A stretch of 64,000 bases of DNA from a bacterium (GCA_040755755.1 JBFLZW010000001.1:124001-188000), one strand, 5' to 3'; positions 27,138 to 36,487 are shown, numbered from the stretch's first letter. Numbers and translations are program-made. The notes: generated by a model from the sequence alone, not told the origin.

Positions 27138-28055
27138 TCAATATGCGTAGCCAAGAGCCAGCATATGCTGCACATCTGCGATCGTTTCCCAGTACATGCA
27201 GCCATAGTCTACCTTCCATCCTGCAAATTTCCAACCAAATCCGGCTGTATCTGCCCTCAGTTTGCTGTCGAATACATGGTACCTGCCAAGCCGTATTACC
27301 AGGCTGTCCAAAGCGCGGGCTTCCATACCGAGTCGAACGTCTCTATCTCCCCGCGAATTATTCAGGGCATCATAAACATCAGCGGCAAGAACGATGTTTT
27401 TTACCGGTCTCCAGGCGATTCCCGGCCGCAGGTTAAAAATATATATCTCTCCTTTCATTATCTCAGGGTAGTACATCCTGGGCTCGTTCAAGTTCTGGGC
27501 CAGAACACCAAGACTGATACCTGAACCGACTTTCCAGAGAAGGCCAAGGTCAAGCAGGTATGTGTCATCGGAACAGGTAAAAGGAACACCGCTCTTGACA
27601 TCGGTCCCCTGGTAATCCGTCTTGATAGTATTGATATTCAATCCAAGGGATAGAGCTTTTCCGAGAGATACCCCGCATCCACAGTTTACATATCTATCTT
27701 CTTCCTTGTTTATCACGTATCTCTTATACCTGGGATTGCTCCATTCATTCTTTTTATCATGGTTGCAGGTCAAGCCAACTCCCAGGGTGCAAATACCCAG
27801 GGAAAGTGCACCGGCGGCAAAATCATCGTAATTGACGATGTCTCGTCTGCTGAGCCAGCGGCTATAGGTTAAATCAAAATGTTTAACCCCGGTCAGACCG
27901 GCAGGGTTCCAGTAGATGCCGTGAACGTCGTCCGAAACAGCGGAAAAGGCACCGCCCATGGACAATGGTCTTGTACCCCAGCAGGCAATGGAGTCAGATG
28001 CAACACCAAGAATCAGGGCAAGAAAAACCACCCACCCCCACCTCGCTCGATTCAT
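27138..28055 (-). CDS. PorV/FadL-like outer-membrane beta-barrel protein
   Basis: 305 residues with a signal peptide (WGWVVFLALILGVASDSIAC). The start of the mature part, RPLSMGGAFSAVSDDVHGIY followed by WNPAGL, is the classic N-terminus of PorV/PorQ and UPF0164-type barrels. Alternating amphipathic strands continue to the end, which is the aromatic ALGYAY, as expected for BAM-inserted barrels. It forms an operon with the TPR protein. The cargo or function is not visible. Confidence 0.78.
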   Translation of the reverse strand: MNRARWGWVVFLALILGVASDSIACWGTRPLSMGGAFSAVSDDVHGIYWNPAGLTGVKHFDLTYSRWLSRRDIVNYDDFAAGALSLGICTLGVGLTCNHDKKNEWSNPRYKRYVINKEEDRYVNCGCGVSLGKALSLGLNINTIKTDYQGTDVKSGVPFTCSDDTYLLDLGLLWKVGSGISLGVLAQNLNEPRMYYPEIMKGEIYIFNLRPGIAWRPVKNIVLAADVYDALNNSRGDRDVRLGMEARALDSLVIRLGRYHVFDSKLRADTAGFGWKFAGWKVDYGCMYWETIADVQHMLALGYAY

Positions 28056-28320
28056 TCACTTCCCTCGTTGATTTTGGATCCCCGCCCCTATAGAATATTT
28101 ATCGACCTTAAGTATATCGTTATACATCGAAGATGACAATCTTATTTTTGGTAAAGCCTGCTCAACTATTCGAATAAAAATTTTACCACATTTCCCCTCC
28201 TCGTATTGTTTCGTGCTCCGGGGAAAGGTTTTCATTTGTATTGATCCGACAGGCCAGATTTAGTACTATAAGCAGAGTATCTGAGCCGACCTGTATACCT
28301 GAGACCGTAATCATTCAACC

Positions 28321-28335
28321 AAGGAGAACCAGATC
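28321..28335 (+). promoter_or_regulatory. Strong Shine-Dalgarno before an in-frame ATC codon
   Basis: AAGGAGA at 28321-28327 is a near-perfect ribosome-binding site. Five bases on, at 28333, is ATC in frame with the dikinase gene, and the frame is open from a TGA near 28300. Between here and ATG 28498 there is no in-frame ATG, GTG or TTG, yet the encoded peptide (FWQLSLEQPE, YLTLTITAHRPDQ) reads like the start of the carbohydrate-binding domain. This suggests initiation at ATC. Confidence 0.45.
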
Positions 28336-28497
28336 GTTACTGCCCAGGATAAGGAAAGAGAGCTTGCAGCCGCAACCGGGCCGGTTCTGCTCTCAGGGAA
28401 CGAGAATGACATCTTCTGGCAGCTTTCGCTGGAGCAGCCGGAGCCGGAGCGACAGTATCTGACCCTGACCATAACCGCCCATCGCCCTGATCAGCCC

Positions 28498-31400
28498 ATG
28501 CTTCATTGGGGTGTAACTTATGAAAAATGGTCGGAGTGGATCGCTCCGCCACCGATCATTCGACCGCCGGGAACCGGAGACAGCCGGGATGGGCTGGCAG
28601 TGCAGACTCCCATGATTGACGAGGGCAATAACCGTTTTTCGGTAACTATAACCATTCCAACAGGCCTGAATATCAGGCAGGTTTTCTTTGTGCTCTATTT
28701 TCCCCGGAGTCATCAGTGGGATAACAACCTTCAGCAGGATTATGCCATTCCCCTGCCCTCGGATCCGGACATTCTGTCGCTGCTGGTGCGGCAGAAGGAA
28801 AACACCCCGGTTCGGTCACTGGCAGGATTGATCCTTGGCCGGGAGAACAGAAAATCCTGGGAAATGGGGATGCGGCTCGAATTCATCGGGCAGCTTCTGG
28901 ATGAGTTTGAGCCCGCCGAATCCATGCTCAGCCTGCTGGAGATTTATTTACAGTATGCGGCTCAAGGTCATCTTCCCTGGCGACGGCACTATGATCGCCA
29001 GACGTATATACTGGCCCCGAAGATTCTGGGACTGGCGATAAAAATATCCGGCATGGTTTCCTCATATCCCCGGTTTTTGCACTTTTTCCGGCGAATGCTG
29101 GGAAATCTCCCCTCTTCGGGCCGCAATTTGCAGGATATCGGGCTGGCCATCCGGCTCAAGATTCTGGAGTGCAAGGACCATCAGAACCGGCTCATCTATG
29201 ACCGGTTCGTATCCGAGTTCCACCAGAAGCTGCACAATGCCAGCGGCCCTGAAGATGTGGCTGTCTGCCGGGCTTATCTGGCCTTTCTGGACTCGCACGG
29301 GGATATCGACCGCTTCGGCGAAAGCCTTTGGCAGGCGGGGCTGGCCAAAAAGGAAAACCGGGATGGGCAGGAAGTAATCATCCCCCTGCTGGATATTTAC
29401 GGAGATTATCGCTCCATTCAGCATCTTCCGACCTATGAGCCCGGGAAAGCCCAACCTACCCGGAAGGTCTTTCAGGAGCTTCTCACCCTTCTGGAGAATT
29501 TTTTCGGGGGTATGGAAGTGGAGGAAGCGATCGCCCTGGTCCAGCTCCGGGCTGATTCGGCCCTCCGGCAAGGGTTGCTGGACTTTCTGGCCCATAAAGA
29601 AAAACCGAAGGAGCAGGGGACCGGACCTGACATCATTCGGCATCTGTCACACCTTCGGCATCAGCTTCACGCAAAAGTACTGTGCACCTCCACTGCCGAG
29701 GAAATCCGCGACCTTCTGCACCTTGATCTGGTTCTGGATAATTACGCCAGAGCCCTGGCCGGTTCATTACTGAATGACCTGGTATTCCGGAGCAACGATC
29801 AACCTGCCGAATCGCTGTCTGTCTGCCTTGAGCTTTTCCCGGCCATCCTCCTGCACCTTTTCCCCGGCGGCCTGCTGGATCCTGAAATCCTCCTGATCCA
29901 GCAGCAGGTGCACCAGTGGGGGAAGAGGGGCGACTGCCGGGGCAATGAATGTGACCATGAGTATGATGAAGACTGGTGTTTACAGGGAAAGGCTATTTTT
30001 GACCGCCTCAGCCGGGTTGTTCAGGCACAGGTCAGCAGGCAGGTGGCGCTCTACCAGCCGAAGGCGGAATTACTCGGCCGTTTGCTCGAAATCAGGCCGC
30101 AGGTCTGGCAGACTTTCAGCGAGGAGAACCTGCGCAATGACTGGCTGTTTTACCTCTCCCGGCTGGTCACTCTCATCAGGCAGGTTCTGCGGCGGATAGC
30201 GGGATGGAGCCCGACCGAAGTACTGGTGCCCGGCCGTGTCCGGGGGATAGTAACCAGATTGCCTGATCTTTCATCCATCCCCTCATCCTCATCCTTCCCT
30301 CTGATTCTGCTGGTAAACCACCTGCGGGGAGATGAGGATATACCGGGGAGCGTGGCTGCTCTTATCAGCCGGGTGCCGCGGGACCGGATGAGCCACTTTG
30401 GCATCCGCGCCCGGGAGCAGGGCGTGGTCTGGATTTATTGTGAGGAGGAATCTGGCTACCGGCAGCTCGAAGCCTATGAGGGGAGGTGGATTGAACTTGC
30501 AGCCGACGAGGACCATTTCCACACCGCTCCCATCGAACCCTCATCAGCCATGCACCAACCTGCCACAAGAGCCGCACGGCCAGGATTTTCCGTTCCCCCG
30601 GTGCGCCTGGCCGAATCATTCACCCTGCTGACCCCCGACCGGTATGAGCTTTCGACCGTCGGCCCCAAAGCCTGTCAACTGCGTCTGCTTACGGAGCGCC
30701 TCTCCGGCCAGGTGCAGGTGCCGGATTCCCTAGCCGTGCCCTTTGGCGTGTTCGACCTGGTGTTACGGAGTAACCCAAAAGGATGCAGCCAGTACCGGCA
30801 CATCACTGCTGCCCTGGCTGCGGAATCGGGGGGCGGGGTATCCGGCCTGCTGGAAACCGTGCGCGGCCTGATTGAATCGCTCGATATCGATGAGGCTTAC
30901 AGTGCGGAATTGAAAAGGACTGTCCGGGAAAGATTCGGCCGGGAAGTGCCGCTGATTGTCCGTTCAAGCTCCAATGCCGAGGACCTTGAAGGGTACAGCG
31001 GGGCTGGCCTGTATGAGTCCTATCCCGGCGTGGGCTGTGAGGAATTGCCCCGGTACCTGAAAAAGGTATGGGCTTCCCAATGGACACAGCGGGCAGTGAG
31101 TAACCGTGCCCGCTCAGGGGTCCTTCCTGAAGATGTTCACCTGGCTGTGTTGATCCAGGAGTTGATTCCGGCCGATTATGCCTTTGTGACTCACACCCGC
31201 TATCCCTTGACCGGAAGGCAGCAGGGTCAGGTATATATCGAGGTGGTCCAGGGGCTGGGAGAATCGCTGGTCGGAGGATCCGAAGGGCAGGGATACCGCT
31301 TTCTGTATGACCGGACCTCACAGGAAGTGAAACGGGCAGGTTTTGCCAACAAGGGACATCGCTGGGTGATCGGGCAGGACGGCCTTCCTGCCAGGATCTT

Positions 31401-31578
31401 GGCTGACTACTCGAACGATTTCCTGTCCCTGGAAAAGAAGAATTGGGAAACCCTGATTGGCCACATTGGCCGCATCTCGGTCATGATCGAAGCAGCCTGG
31501 GGAAATCAGCCCCAGGATATCGAAGGAGTTATCAGGGGCAGAGAGGTTTTTATCGTTCAGACCAGGCCGCAGGTTTGA
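28498..31578 (+). CDS. Alpha-glucan water dikinase homologue (GWD-like)
   Basis: Dikinases of this type phosphorylate glucose units of starch-like glucan with the beta-phosphate of ATP through a phosphohistidine. The beginning (LHWGVTYEKWSEWIAPP, then PPGTGDSRDGLAVQTP) resembles the CBM45 starch-binding repeat of plant GWD. A phosphohistidine domain is seen at LVNHLRGDEDIPGSVAAL with H633 in RMSHFGIRARE. The C-terminal ATP-binding domain has VRSSSNAEDLEGYSGAGLYE from about residue 821 and ends with VFIVQTRPQ. In PEP synthase the histidine domain is arranged differently, so GWD is the better fit. The first ATG is 28498, but the coding frame probably begins about 55 codons earlier at an ATC with a strong RBS. 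A phosphatase gene follows. Confidence 0.82.
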   Translation: MLHWGVTYEKWSEWIAPPPIIRPPGTGDSRDGLAVQTPMIDEGNNRFSVTITIPTGLNIRQVFFVLYFPRSHQWDNNLQQDYAIPLPSDPDILSLLVRQKENTPVRSLAGLILGRENRKSWEMGMRLEFIGQLLDEFEPAESMLSLLEIYLQYAAQGHLPWRRHYDRQTYILAPKILGLAIKISGMVSSYPRFLHFFRRMLGNLPSSGRNLQDIGLAIRLKILECKDHQNRLIYDRFVSEFHQKLHNASGPEDVAVCRAYLAFLDSHGDIDRFGESLWQAGLAKKENRDGQEVIIPLLDIYGDYRSIQHLPTYEPGKAQPTRKVFQELLTLLENFFGGMEVEEAIALVQLRADSALRQGLLDFLAHKEKPKEQGTGPDIIRHLSHLRHQLHAKVLCTSTAEEIRDLLHLDLVLDNYARALAGSLLNDLVFRSNDQPAESLSVCLELFPAILLHLFPGGLLDPEILLIQQQVHQWGKRGDCRGNECDHEYDEDWCLQGKAIFDRLSRVVQAQVSRQVALYQPKAELLGRLLEIRPQVWQTFSEENLRNDWLFYLSRLVTLIRQVLRRIAGWSPTEVLVPGRVRGIVTRLPDLSSIPSSSSFPLILLVNHLRGDEDIPGSVAALISRVPRDRMSHFGIRAREQGVVWIYCEEESGYRQLEAYEGRWIELAADEDHFHTAPIEPSSAMHQPATRAARPGFSVPPVRLAESFTLLTPDRYELSTVGPKACQLRLLTERLSGQVQVPDSLAVPFGVFDLVLRSNPKGCSQYRHITAALAAESGGGVSGLLETVRGLIESLDIDEAYSAELKRTVRERFGREVPLIVRSSSNAEDLEGYSGAGLYESYPGVGCEELPRYLKKVWASQWTQRAVSNRARSGVLPEDVHLAVLIQELIPADYAFVTHTRYPLTGRQQGQVYIEVVQGLGESLVGGSEGQGYRFLYDRTSQEVKRAGFANKGHRWVIGQDGLPARILADYSNDFLSLEKKNWETLIGHIGRISVMIEAAWGNQPQDIEGVIRGREVFIVQTRPQV

Positions 31579-31670
31579 CCTGCACGGGCCTGATCTTTTG
31601 CTTGAACAATAGGGAATATTACTGCACTGAACCTGAGTAATCACTAACGAACGATGGAGATTAACAGGCC

Positions 31671-32879
31671 ATGACTGATCAATTTGTCCTGATCAAAGAG
31701 ATTCATCCACCCCTGGGGTCCTCACGCACGCTGTATATGCTGGAGCCTTTTGGCGTGATTGTTAAGGTTGCATCCCGCTCTTCACCCCAGAACCTGACCG
31801 CGGAAATCTGGACCAATGTCATCGATAAGCTCAGCCCCGACGGAGTGTGGCATGGAGTTCCCATGTACCTTAATTCCCGGCATTCAGCGGGGATTCTGGA
31901 GTTTCACGGCTCTTTCATGCCCACCGACCAGGGCCGGTTCGAGTACACGGTCCGGATCGGCCTCAAACGAAGCGGGCAGTATTACCCTTCTCAATGGCAG
32001 TGGGCCGGAGCGTATGGGCAGAACGGATCGTTGACTGTCCTTCCCCCTTCACCGGAAATGCAGTGGACCCAGGGGCCGCAGGCTGAGGAGATTGCTCCCG
32101 GAGTATTTGTCGGAAATCTCATTGCTGCCTCCAAAGCCCCTGAGCTTGGCTTTCAGGCTGTATTGAATATGGCTGAAGAACTGAATATCGGCTTTCCTTC
32201 CGGCGGGGTTGAATATAAAAAGATCGCCCTGGCTGATGGGGCCCATAATCCGATCCCTCCGGAGAAAATCCTGGATGCCGTATCCTGGATTCAGCAGCAG
32301 GTTAAAAAAGGGCATAAGGTTTGCGTTAATTGCCGGGCCGGAATCGGCAGGTCAGGGTCGATCGGGATCGCCTATCTGTATGCTTCCAATCCTGCCTGGC
32401 CATACTCCAGGGCATTGCAGGCTGCCTGGGATAAAAAGCCGAATATCTATCCCCATAAAAATCTGCAGGAAACTCTTGAAGCTCTCTTTCCCAGAAAGCC
32501 GAAAGAGCATACCCTGTCCAGCCATGAAAACCCTTCGGGTTTATCGTCCTCCGGCCAGATTCAATGGGTGAAATATGTTGATTTTCAGCCAGGCCAGCAT
32601 ATCGAAATCTCCCGCTATCAGCCCCTGATCATCCGGATCAGAATCAAAGCTGCTGATGCCGATCATCAGGCCCTGGTGACTCTTCGAACCAACCTCAATC
32701 AGGACCCCTTTGAAGAAGTGGAGCTGTATAATAGCCGGGGCGACGGAATTTACGAAGGACAAATTCAGGCCAAAAGGGGTGGTGAATACTGGCTTACCGC
32801 CTCAGCCTCTTTGCATGAGAAGCTCCCGGATAATGAACGCTCATGGGCTGGAGACAATCTGATCATCCGGGTGAGATAA
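31671..32879 (+). CDS. Dual-specificity phosphatase flanked by beta-sandwich domains (possible glucan phosphatase)
   Basis: 402 residues. The centre (about 135-275) is a dual-specificity phosphatase: FVGNLIAASKAPELGFQAVL, a candidate general acid D189, and the P-loop CRAGIGRSG with nucleophile C221 and R227. The histidine usually before the cysteine is asparagine (VNC). Residues 1-125 look like a beta-sandwich of the kind in glucan enzymes (GVWHGVPMYL, GRFEYTVRIGLKRSG, WQWAGAYGQNG). The last 110 residues form a second Ig/CBM-like domain. Plant glucan phosphatases (SEX4, LSF) and animal laforin combine the same fold with a carbohydrate-binding module. Lying 93 bases after the dikinase gene, it is a candidate for removing the phosphate the dikinase adds. 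No signal peptide, so cytoplasmic. Confidence 0.75.
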   Translation: MTDQFVLIKEIHPPLGSSRTLYMLEPFGVIVKVASRSSPQNLTAEIWTNVIDKLSPDGVWHGVPMYLNSRHSAGILEFHGSFMPTDQGRFEYTVRIGLKRSGQYYPSQWQWAGAYGQNGSLTVLPPSPEMQWTQGPQAEEIAPGVFVGNLIAASKAPELGFQAVLNMAEELNIGFPSGGVEYKKIALADGAHNPIPPEKILDAVSWIQQQVKKGHKVCVNCRAGIGRSGSIGIAYLYASNPAWPYSRALQAAWDKKPNIYPHKNLQETLEALFPRKPKEHTLSSHENPSGLSSSGQIQWVKYVDFQPGQHIEISRYQPLIIRIRIKAADADHQALVTLRTNLNQDPFEEVELYNSRGDGIYEGQIQAKRGGEYWLTASASLHEKLPDNERSWAGDNLIIRVR

Positions 32880-32982
32880 GGCTTAAAAAAAGTAGCTGAA
32901 AAGTACCTTCTGATACGATCTACCTAAGTATAAGGTCACTCATTCTAAGAACCCATCTTTTTTGTATCGGGAGGGAAAGGCT

Positions 32983-34197
32983 TTGAGGGTCGATAACGAA
33001 GAGAAGGCACTCAGAAAGTTAAAAAACCGCATTAAACTTTGTTCCCGGGGTATTACCCTGCCAACTGGATCAAAACCCGTGCTTCACCTGCAATCGAAAC
33101 AGGGAGGGGCAGGGCCGCAGGGAGTGGCTTCCTATGTTGGCGAAACTCCGGGAGATCACACCAGTCAGATAAGCCTGCTGATTTTTCCCGAAGAGCATTA
33201 TCTGGCCCGGTATGCCCTGCCCACGCACTGGCACGAAACAGGTTTAAACGGCAGGGGAGAGAAAGAGGGAAAAATCCTCCAGGCAGGGCCGGACATCTTC
33301 CTGGAAAAGGTGCCGAGCAACTGGAGAGGATCATTACCGGATGGCCGCAGAGCAAATATGCTTTCAAAGGCGCGGTTTCATCCCTATCGGACCTTCTCCA
33401 TTTGTCTGTACCGGGATTGCAGGCATCTTGAAAATGACGAGGGATGCAAGTATTGCACCGCCAATTTGCTGATCAATAAACTTAACCTGCATGAACGGTT
33501 GTCGGATCAGGAAAACCTGGATTACCTCAAGCTGGCTATTACCAATAATCCTATTCGCTCGGTAACCCTGACCAGCGGTACTTTTGAATCTCCGGAAAAG
33601 ACTGCCAGGGAGCTGATATCTCAAGCCAGGCTGATCAAGGAGAAAACCGGCATGTCGATCCATGTTCAAATCGAACCGATTTTCGATCGGACCCTTATGA
33701 AAGAGTTGAGCGAAGCCTGTGATTCAATCGGCCTGTTCCTGGAATTCTTCGATGAGCGGGTTCGCCGTGAAATCTGCCCCGGCAAAGCCAGAGCATTCTC
33801 TCAGGAAGATTACCTGAGGAGCTGGGAACTTGCCGCCTCCTGCTTTGGCTGGGGAAAAGTATTCACCACCAACATTCTCGGTTTCAATGAGGATTACGAG
33901 GTTATCCTCCAGGGAATTGAACGCGCGGCTAAGGTCGGCGTAATGACCTCTCTTCTCTGGCTCCGGGTCGGCAGCCCGCAGTTAGGTGAATTTATTCCAT
34001 CCTATCTTGAAAAAGATGAAAAATTGCTCTTGCAGCTCCATATGGATGCAGGGAAAATCCTGGTGGAAAACTCGGTGGACAGCATTGCCGGAGAAAATTC
34101 CGGCTGCCTGGGCTGTCATGGATGCAGTGCGAGCAGCGAGGCTATTTCCTGGGCACGAATAGCCTCCAAGAAGAGCGAGGCGGTAAAAGTTGGCTGA
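32983..34197 (+). CDS. Radical-SAM-like protein with atypical cysteine spacing
   Basis: The TTG at 32983, preceded by GGGAGGG, is preferred over an upstream TTG at 32962. The 404-residue protein has a TIM-barrel look: the cysteine cluster SICLYRDCRHLENDEGCKYC (C141, C146, C155, C158), then SVTLTSGTFESPEKTA and VQIEPIFD, as in radical SAM barrels. The canonical CX3CX2C is not present; spacing is CX4C-X8-CX2C. A second cluster, CLGCHGC, lies near the C-terminus and could bind an auxiliary iron-sulfur centre. The substrate is unknown. It follows the phosphatase gene by about 100 bases and may share its transcript. Confidence 0.62.
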   Translation: MRVDNEEKALRKLKNRIKLCSRGITLPTGSKPVLHLQSKQGGAGPQGVASYVGETPGDHTSQISLLIFPEEHYLARYALPTHWHETGLNGRGEKEGKILQAGPDIFLEKVPSNWRGSLPDGRRANMLSKARFHPYRTFSICLYRDCRHLENDEGCKYCTANLLINKLNLHERLSDQENLDYLKLAITNNPIRSVTLTSGTFESPEKTARELISQARLIKEKTGMSIHVQIEPIFDRTLMKELSEACDSIGLFLEFFDERVRREICPGKARAFSQEDYLRSWELAASCFGWGKVFTTNILGFNEDYEVILQGIERAAKVGVMTSLLWLRVGSPQLGEFIPSYLEKDEKLLLQLHMDAGKILVENSVDSIAGENSGCLGCHGCSASSEAISWARIASKKSEAVKVG

Positions 34198-34220
34198 TAA
34201 ATTTTGGGGAGCTCCGAATG

Positions 34221-34258
34221 GTGGTTGATGGGCACGTGCAGAGGGGCTCATCAACCAC
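34221..34258. terminator. Hairpin between convergent genes
   Basis: GTGGTTGATG at 34221-34230 and CATCAACCAC at 34249-34258 form a perfect 10-bp stem with an 18-base loop, in the short gap between the radical-SAM-like gene and the nif3-like gene. There is no strong T-tract, so termination is inferred from position. Confidence 0.55.
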
Positions 34259-34283
34259 TTCAATCTTCTCTTGATGAAACCGG

Positions 34284-35027
34284 TTAGACGGGTGCAGGGA
34301 TATCGACGTAAGCGACCTCGATCTGAAACCTTTCCTGAAGGAATTCGGACAGGGCCTTGATCCCCAGGGTTTCGGTGTGATAATGCCCGGCTACGAAGAC
34401 GTTGAATCCGGCCTCTTCGATCTTTCGAACCAGAGATTCTTTCATATCTCCGCAGATAAAAAGGTCCGCTCCGGCCTGTTGAGCTTCCTCCCACAGGTAG
34501 GAGCTTCCGCCGCTGATAATGGCTATTCTTTTGACCTCAGGAAGGCCGAATTCGAAGGTCATGACTTCCCGGCCATACATGTCCTGAACCTCACCCGCCA
34601 GGGCATCCAGTTTTGCGGGAGCAGGCAGATCCCCGATAAATCCCACATCCAGGGCCTCAATGTTTTGCATCCGGAGCTTTCGACAGACCAGGATATTATT
34701 TCCGATCTCCGGATGGGCATCCAGCGGCAAATGGTAGCCGGCCAGATTGATGTCCTGGGAGAGCAGCAGGGACAGCCGCTCCCGCAGGCCACCGCACAAG
34801 CGGGGCGGATCGGGGATATCCCCCTTGAACAGGCCATGATGAACCAGAATAAGCTCCGCTTTCCGGAGAATAGCCTCCTGAATCAACCGCTGGCTGAAGG
34901 TGACTCCTGAAACAATCTTGTTCACTGTCCGGCTGCCCTGCACCTGAAGGCCATTATGGCAGTAATCCTCAAACCGGTCCACCTCCAGGTAATCATCAAG
35001 AAAGAATAGCAATTCATCCCGATCCAA
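34284..35027 (-). CDS. Nif3-like dinuclear metal protein (YbgI/DUF34 family)
   Basis: 247 residues with Nif3 hallmarks: an N-terminal LLFFLDDYLEVDRFEDYCHN, NGLQVQG, ILVHHGLFKG, GYHLPLDAHPEIGNN, and near the C-terminus VFVAGHYHTETLG. The histidines and acids in these motifs bind two metals in a hexameric ring. The family is named GTP cyclohydrolase 1 type 2 homologue in databases, but its true reaction is unsettled. The start is a TTG with AGGAGG seven bases ahead. Last gene of the leftward cluster after argJ. Confidence 0.88.
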   Translation of the reverse strand: MDRDELLFFLDDYLEVDRFEDYCHNGLQVQGSRTVNKIVSGVTFSQRLIQEAILRKAELILVHHGLFKGDIPDPPRLCGGLRERLSLLLSQDINLAGYHLPLDAHPEIGNNILVCRKLRMQNIEALDVGFIGDLPAPAKLDALAGEVQDMYGREVMTFEFGLPEVKRIAIISGGSSYLWEEAQQAGADLFICGDMKESLVRKIEEAGFNVFVAGHYHTETLGIKALSEFLQERFQIEVAYVDIPAPV

Positions 35028-35148
35028 TGGAGAATCCTCCTGTCTGGTTTTTCAAAGGCCTAAATACAAAAGAAACCACAGAGACACAGAGGCACAGAGA
35101 AAAGCGCCAGAGTGAAAATCTCTGAGGCCTGATCGCACATGTTTCTTA

Positions 35149-36393
35149 TCAGCTATAGCCCATATTAATGGTTACATACTCAGTCGAGAGGTCGCAGGTG
35201 TAAATTTTCGCTTCTTCCCGGCCAAGGTCAAGGTCAATGGTAATCTGGAGCTCTTTCGCTTCCATGATGGTATTGGCTTCGGCATCTTTGCCTGTGCCAA
35301 GACCCTTTGAGACGACCTGAACGGGGCCGTAGAAAACGTCAATCTTATCAGGCTCGATTGGTATTCCCGCATAACCGACCGCAGCCAGTATCCGGCCCCA
35401 CATGCACCGGCCTGCGCTGAAGGATGTTTTCACCAGAGGGGATTCAGCAACCGCGAAGGCAATCTGTCTGGCTTCTTCGCGGTCACGTGCCCTGCGGACC
35501 GTAATTTCTACAAATTTCCTGGCACCTTCCCCGTCCCGGACAATCATCTTGGCCAGTTTCAGGGTGACATGGTTCATGGCATCCTGGAACCTGGCAAAGT
35601 CAGGGTCATTTTCTTCAGCCAGACAGGTATTGTGCGCCAGTCCATTGGCCAGAATGATCACCATGTCGTTGGTGCTGGTATCCCCGTCGATGGTGATGGC
35701 ATGGAAGGACTGGTCAACAGCCTGCCGGAGCGCCTTATTCAGCAGTTTGGGTTCGATAGCGGCATCGGTGCAGAGGAAGGAAAGCATGGTAGCCATATTC
35801 GGCTTGATCATGCCCGCTCCCTTGGCGATACCGGCCAGGTAGACCTTCCTGCCTGACAGGTCCATCTCGACAGCCACGGATTTAAGAAAAGTATCGGTGG
35901 TCATAATCGCTTCAGCCGCTTCCTGACTGTCTGCCGAGTTGGAGAGCTTTGCGGAAGCGGCCAGGATTCCGTCGCGGATTTTATCCATGGGTAATCGCTG
36001 GCCGATCATTCCCGTTGAGGCAACGATGACCTTGTCACTGGATATGTGCAGGGCATCGGCGGTGATATCGGCCATTTTTTCGGCATCTTCCAGCCCCGCC
36101 GCCCCGGTGCAGGCATTAGCGTTGCCGCTGTTAACGACAATCGCCTGGGCCAGTGAATTCTGAAGGTGGGATTCGGAAACAATGACCGGTGCGGCCCGGA
36201 AGGGGTTGATGGTAAATACTCCGGCAGCGGTGCAGACCGTCTCCGAATAGATTATGGCCAGATCTTTCTTATTCTTTTTAATCCCGCAGTTGACTCCGGC
36301 GGTCAGTATTCCTCTTACCAGAGAAAGCCCTCCGCCCGAAGGCACTTCCCTCACCGAAACCAAGCTTTCACTGACTTCAGCAGAGTAGTCCAT
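35149..36393 (-). CDS. argJ: Glutamate N-acetyltransferase / amino-acid N-acetyltransferase
   Basis: ArgJ moves the acetyl group from N-acetylornithine to glutamate, recycling it in arginine synthesis; some forms also use acetyl-CoA. The self-cleavage and active-site motif KGAGMIKPNMATMLSFL is intact, with the threonine after Ala as nucleophile. NSGNANACTGAAG and DGDTSTNDMVIILANG, typical of the family, are also present. At 414 residues it is full length. It lies 94 bases after argC. Confidence 0.95.
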   Translation of the reverse strand: MDYSAEVSESLVSVREVPSGGGLSLVRGILTAGVNCGIKKNKKDLAIIYSETVCTAAGVFTINPFRAAPVIVSESHLQNSLAQAIVVNSGNANACTGAAGLEDAEKMADITADALHISSDKVIVASTGMIGQRLPMDKIRDGILAASAKLSNSADSQEAAEAIMTTDTFLKSVAVEMDLSGRKVYLAGIAKGAGMIKPNMATMLSFLCTDAAIEPKLLNKALRQAVDQSFHAITIDGDTSTNDMVIILANGLAHNTCLAEENDPDFARFQDAMNHVTLKLAKMIVRDGEGARKFVEITVRRARDREEARQIAFAVAESPLVKTSFSAGRCMWGRILAAVGYAGIPIEPDKIDVFYGPVQVVSKGLGTGKDAEANTIMEAKELQITIDLDLGREEAKIYTCDLSTEYVTINMGYS

Positions 36394-36487
36394 CTATTCT
36401 CTCCATCTGTATTTTTTCTCTCCATCTGTATTTTTCTCCGGTCCTCTGTGTCTTGAGTGGTGTCCTTTGCTTTTTCTTTTTGTCTCT

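Noticed and set aside
28498-31578. Annotation as PEP synthase
   Set aside because: The ATP-binding domain is C-terminal and the histidine domain precedes it, the order of glucan dikinases; PEP synthase has the reverse order and a C-terminal TIM barrel, which is absent.
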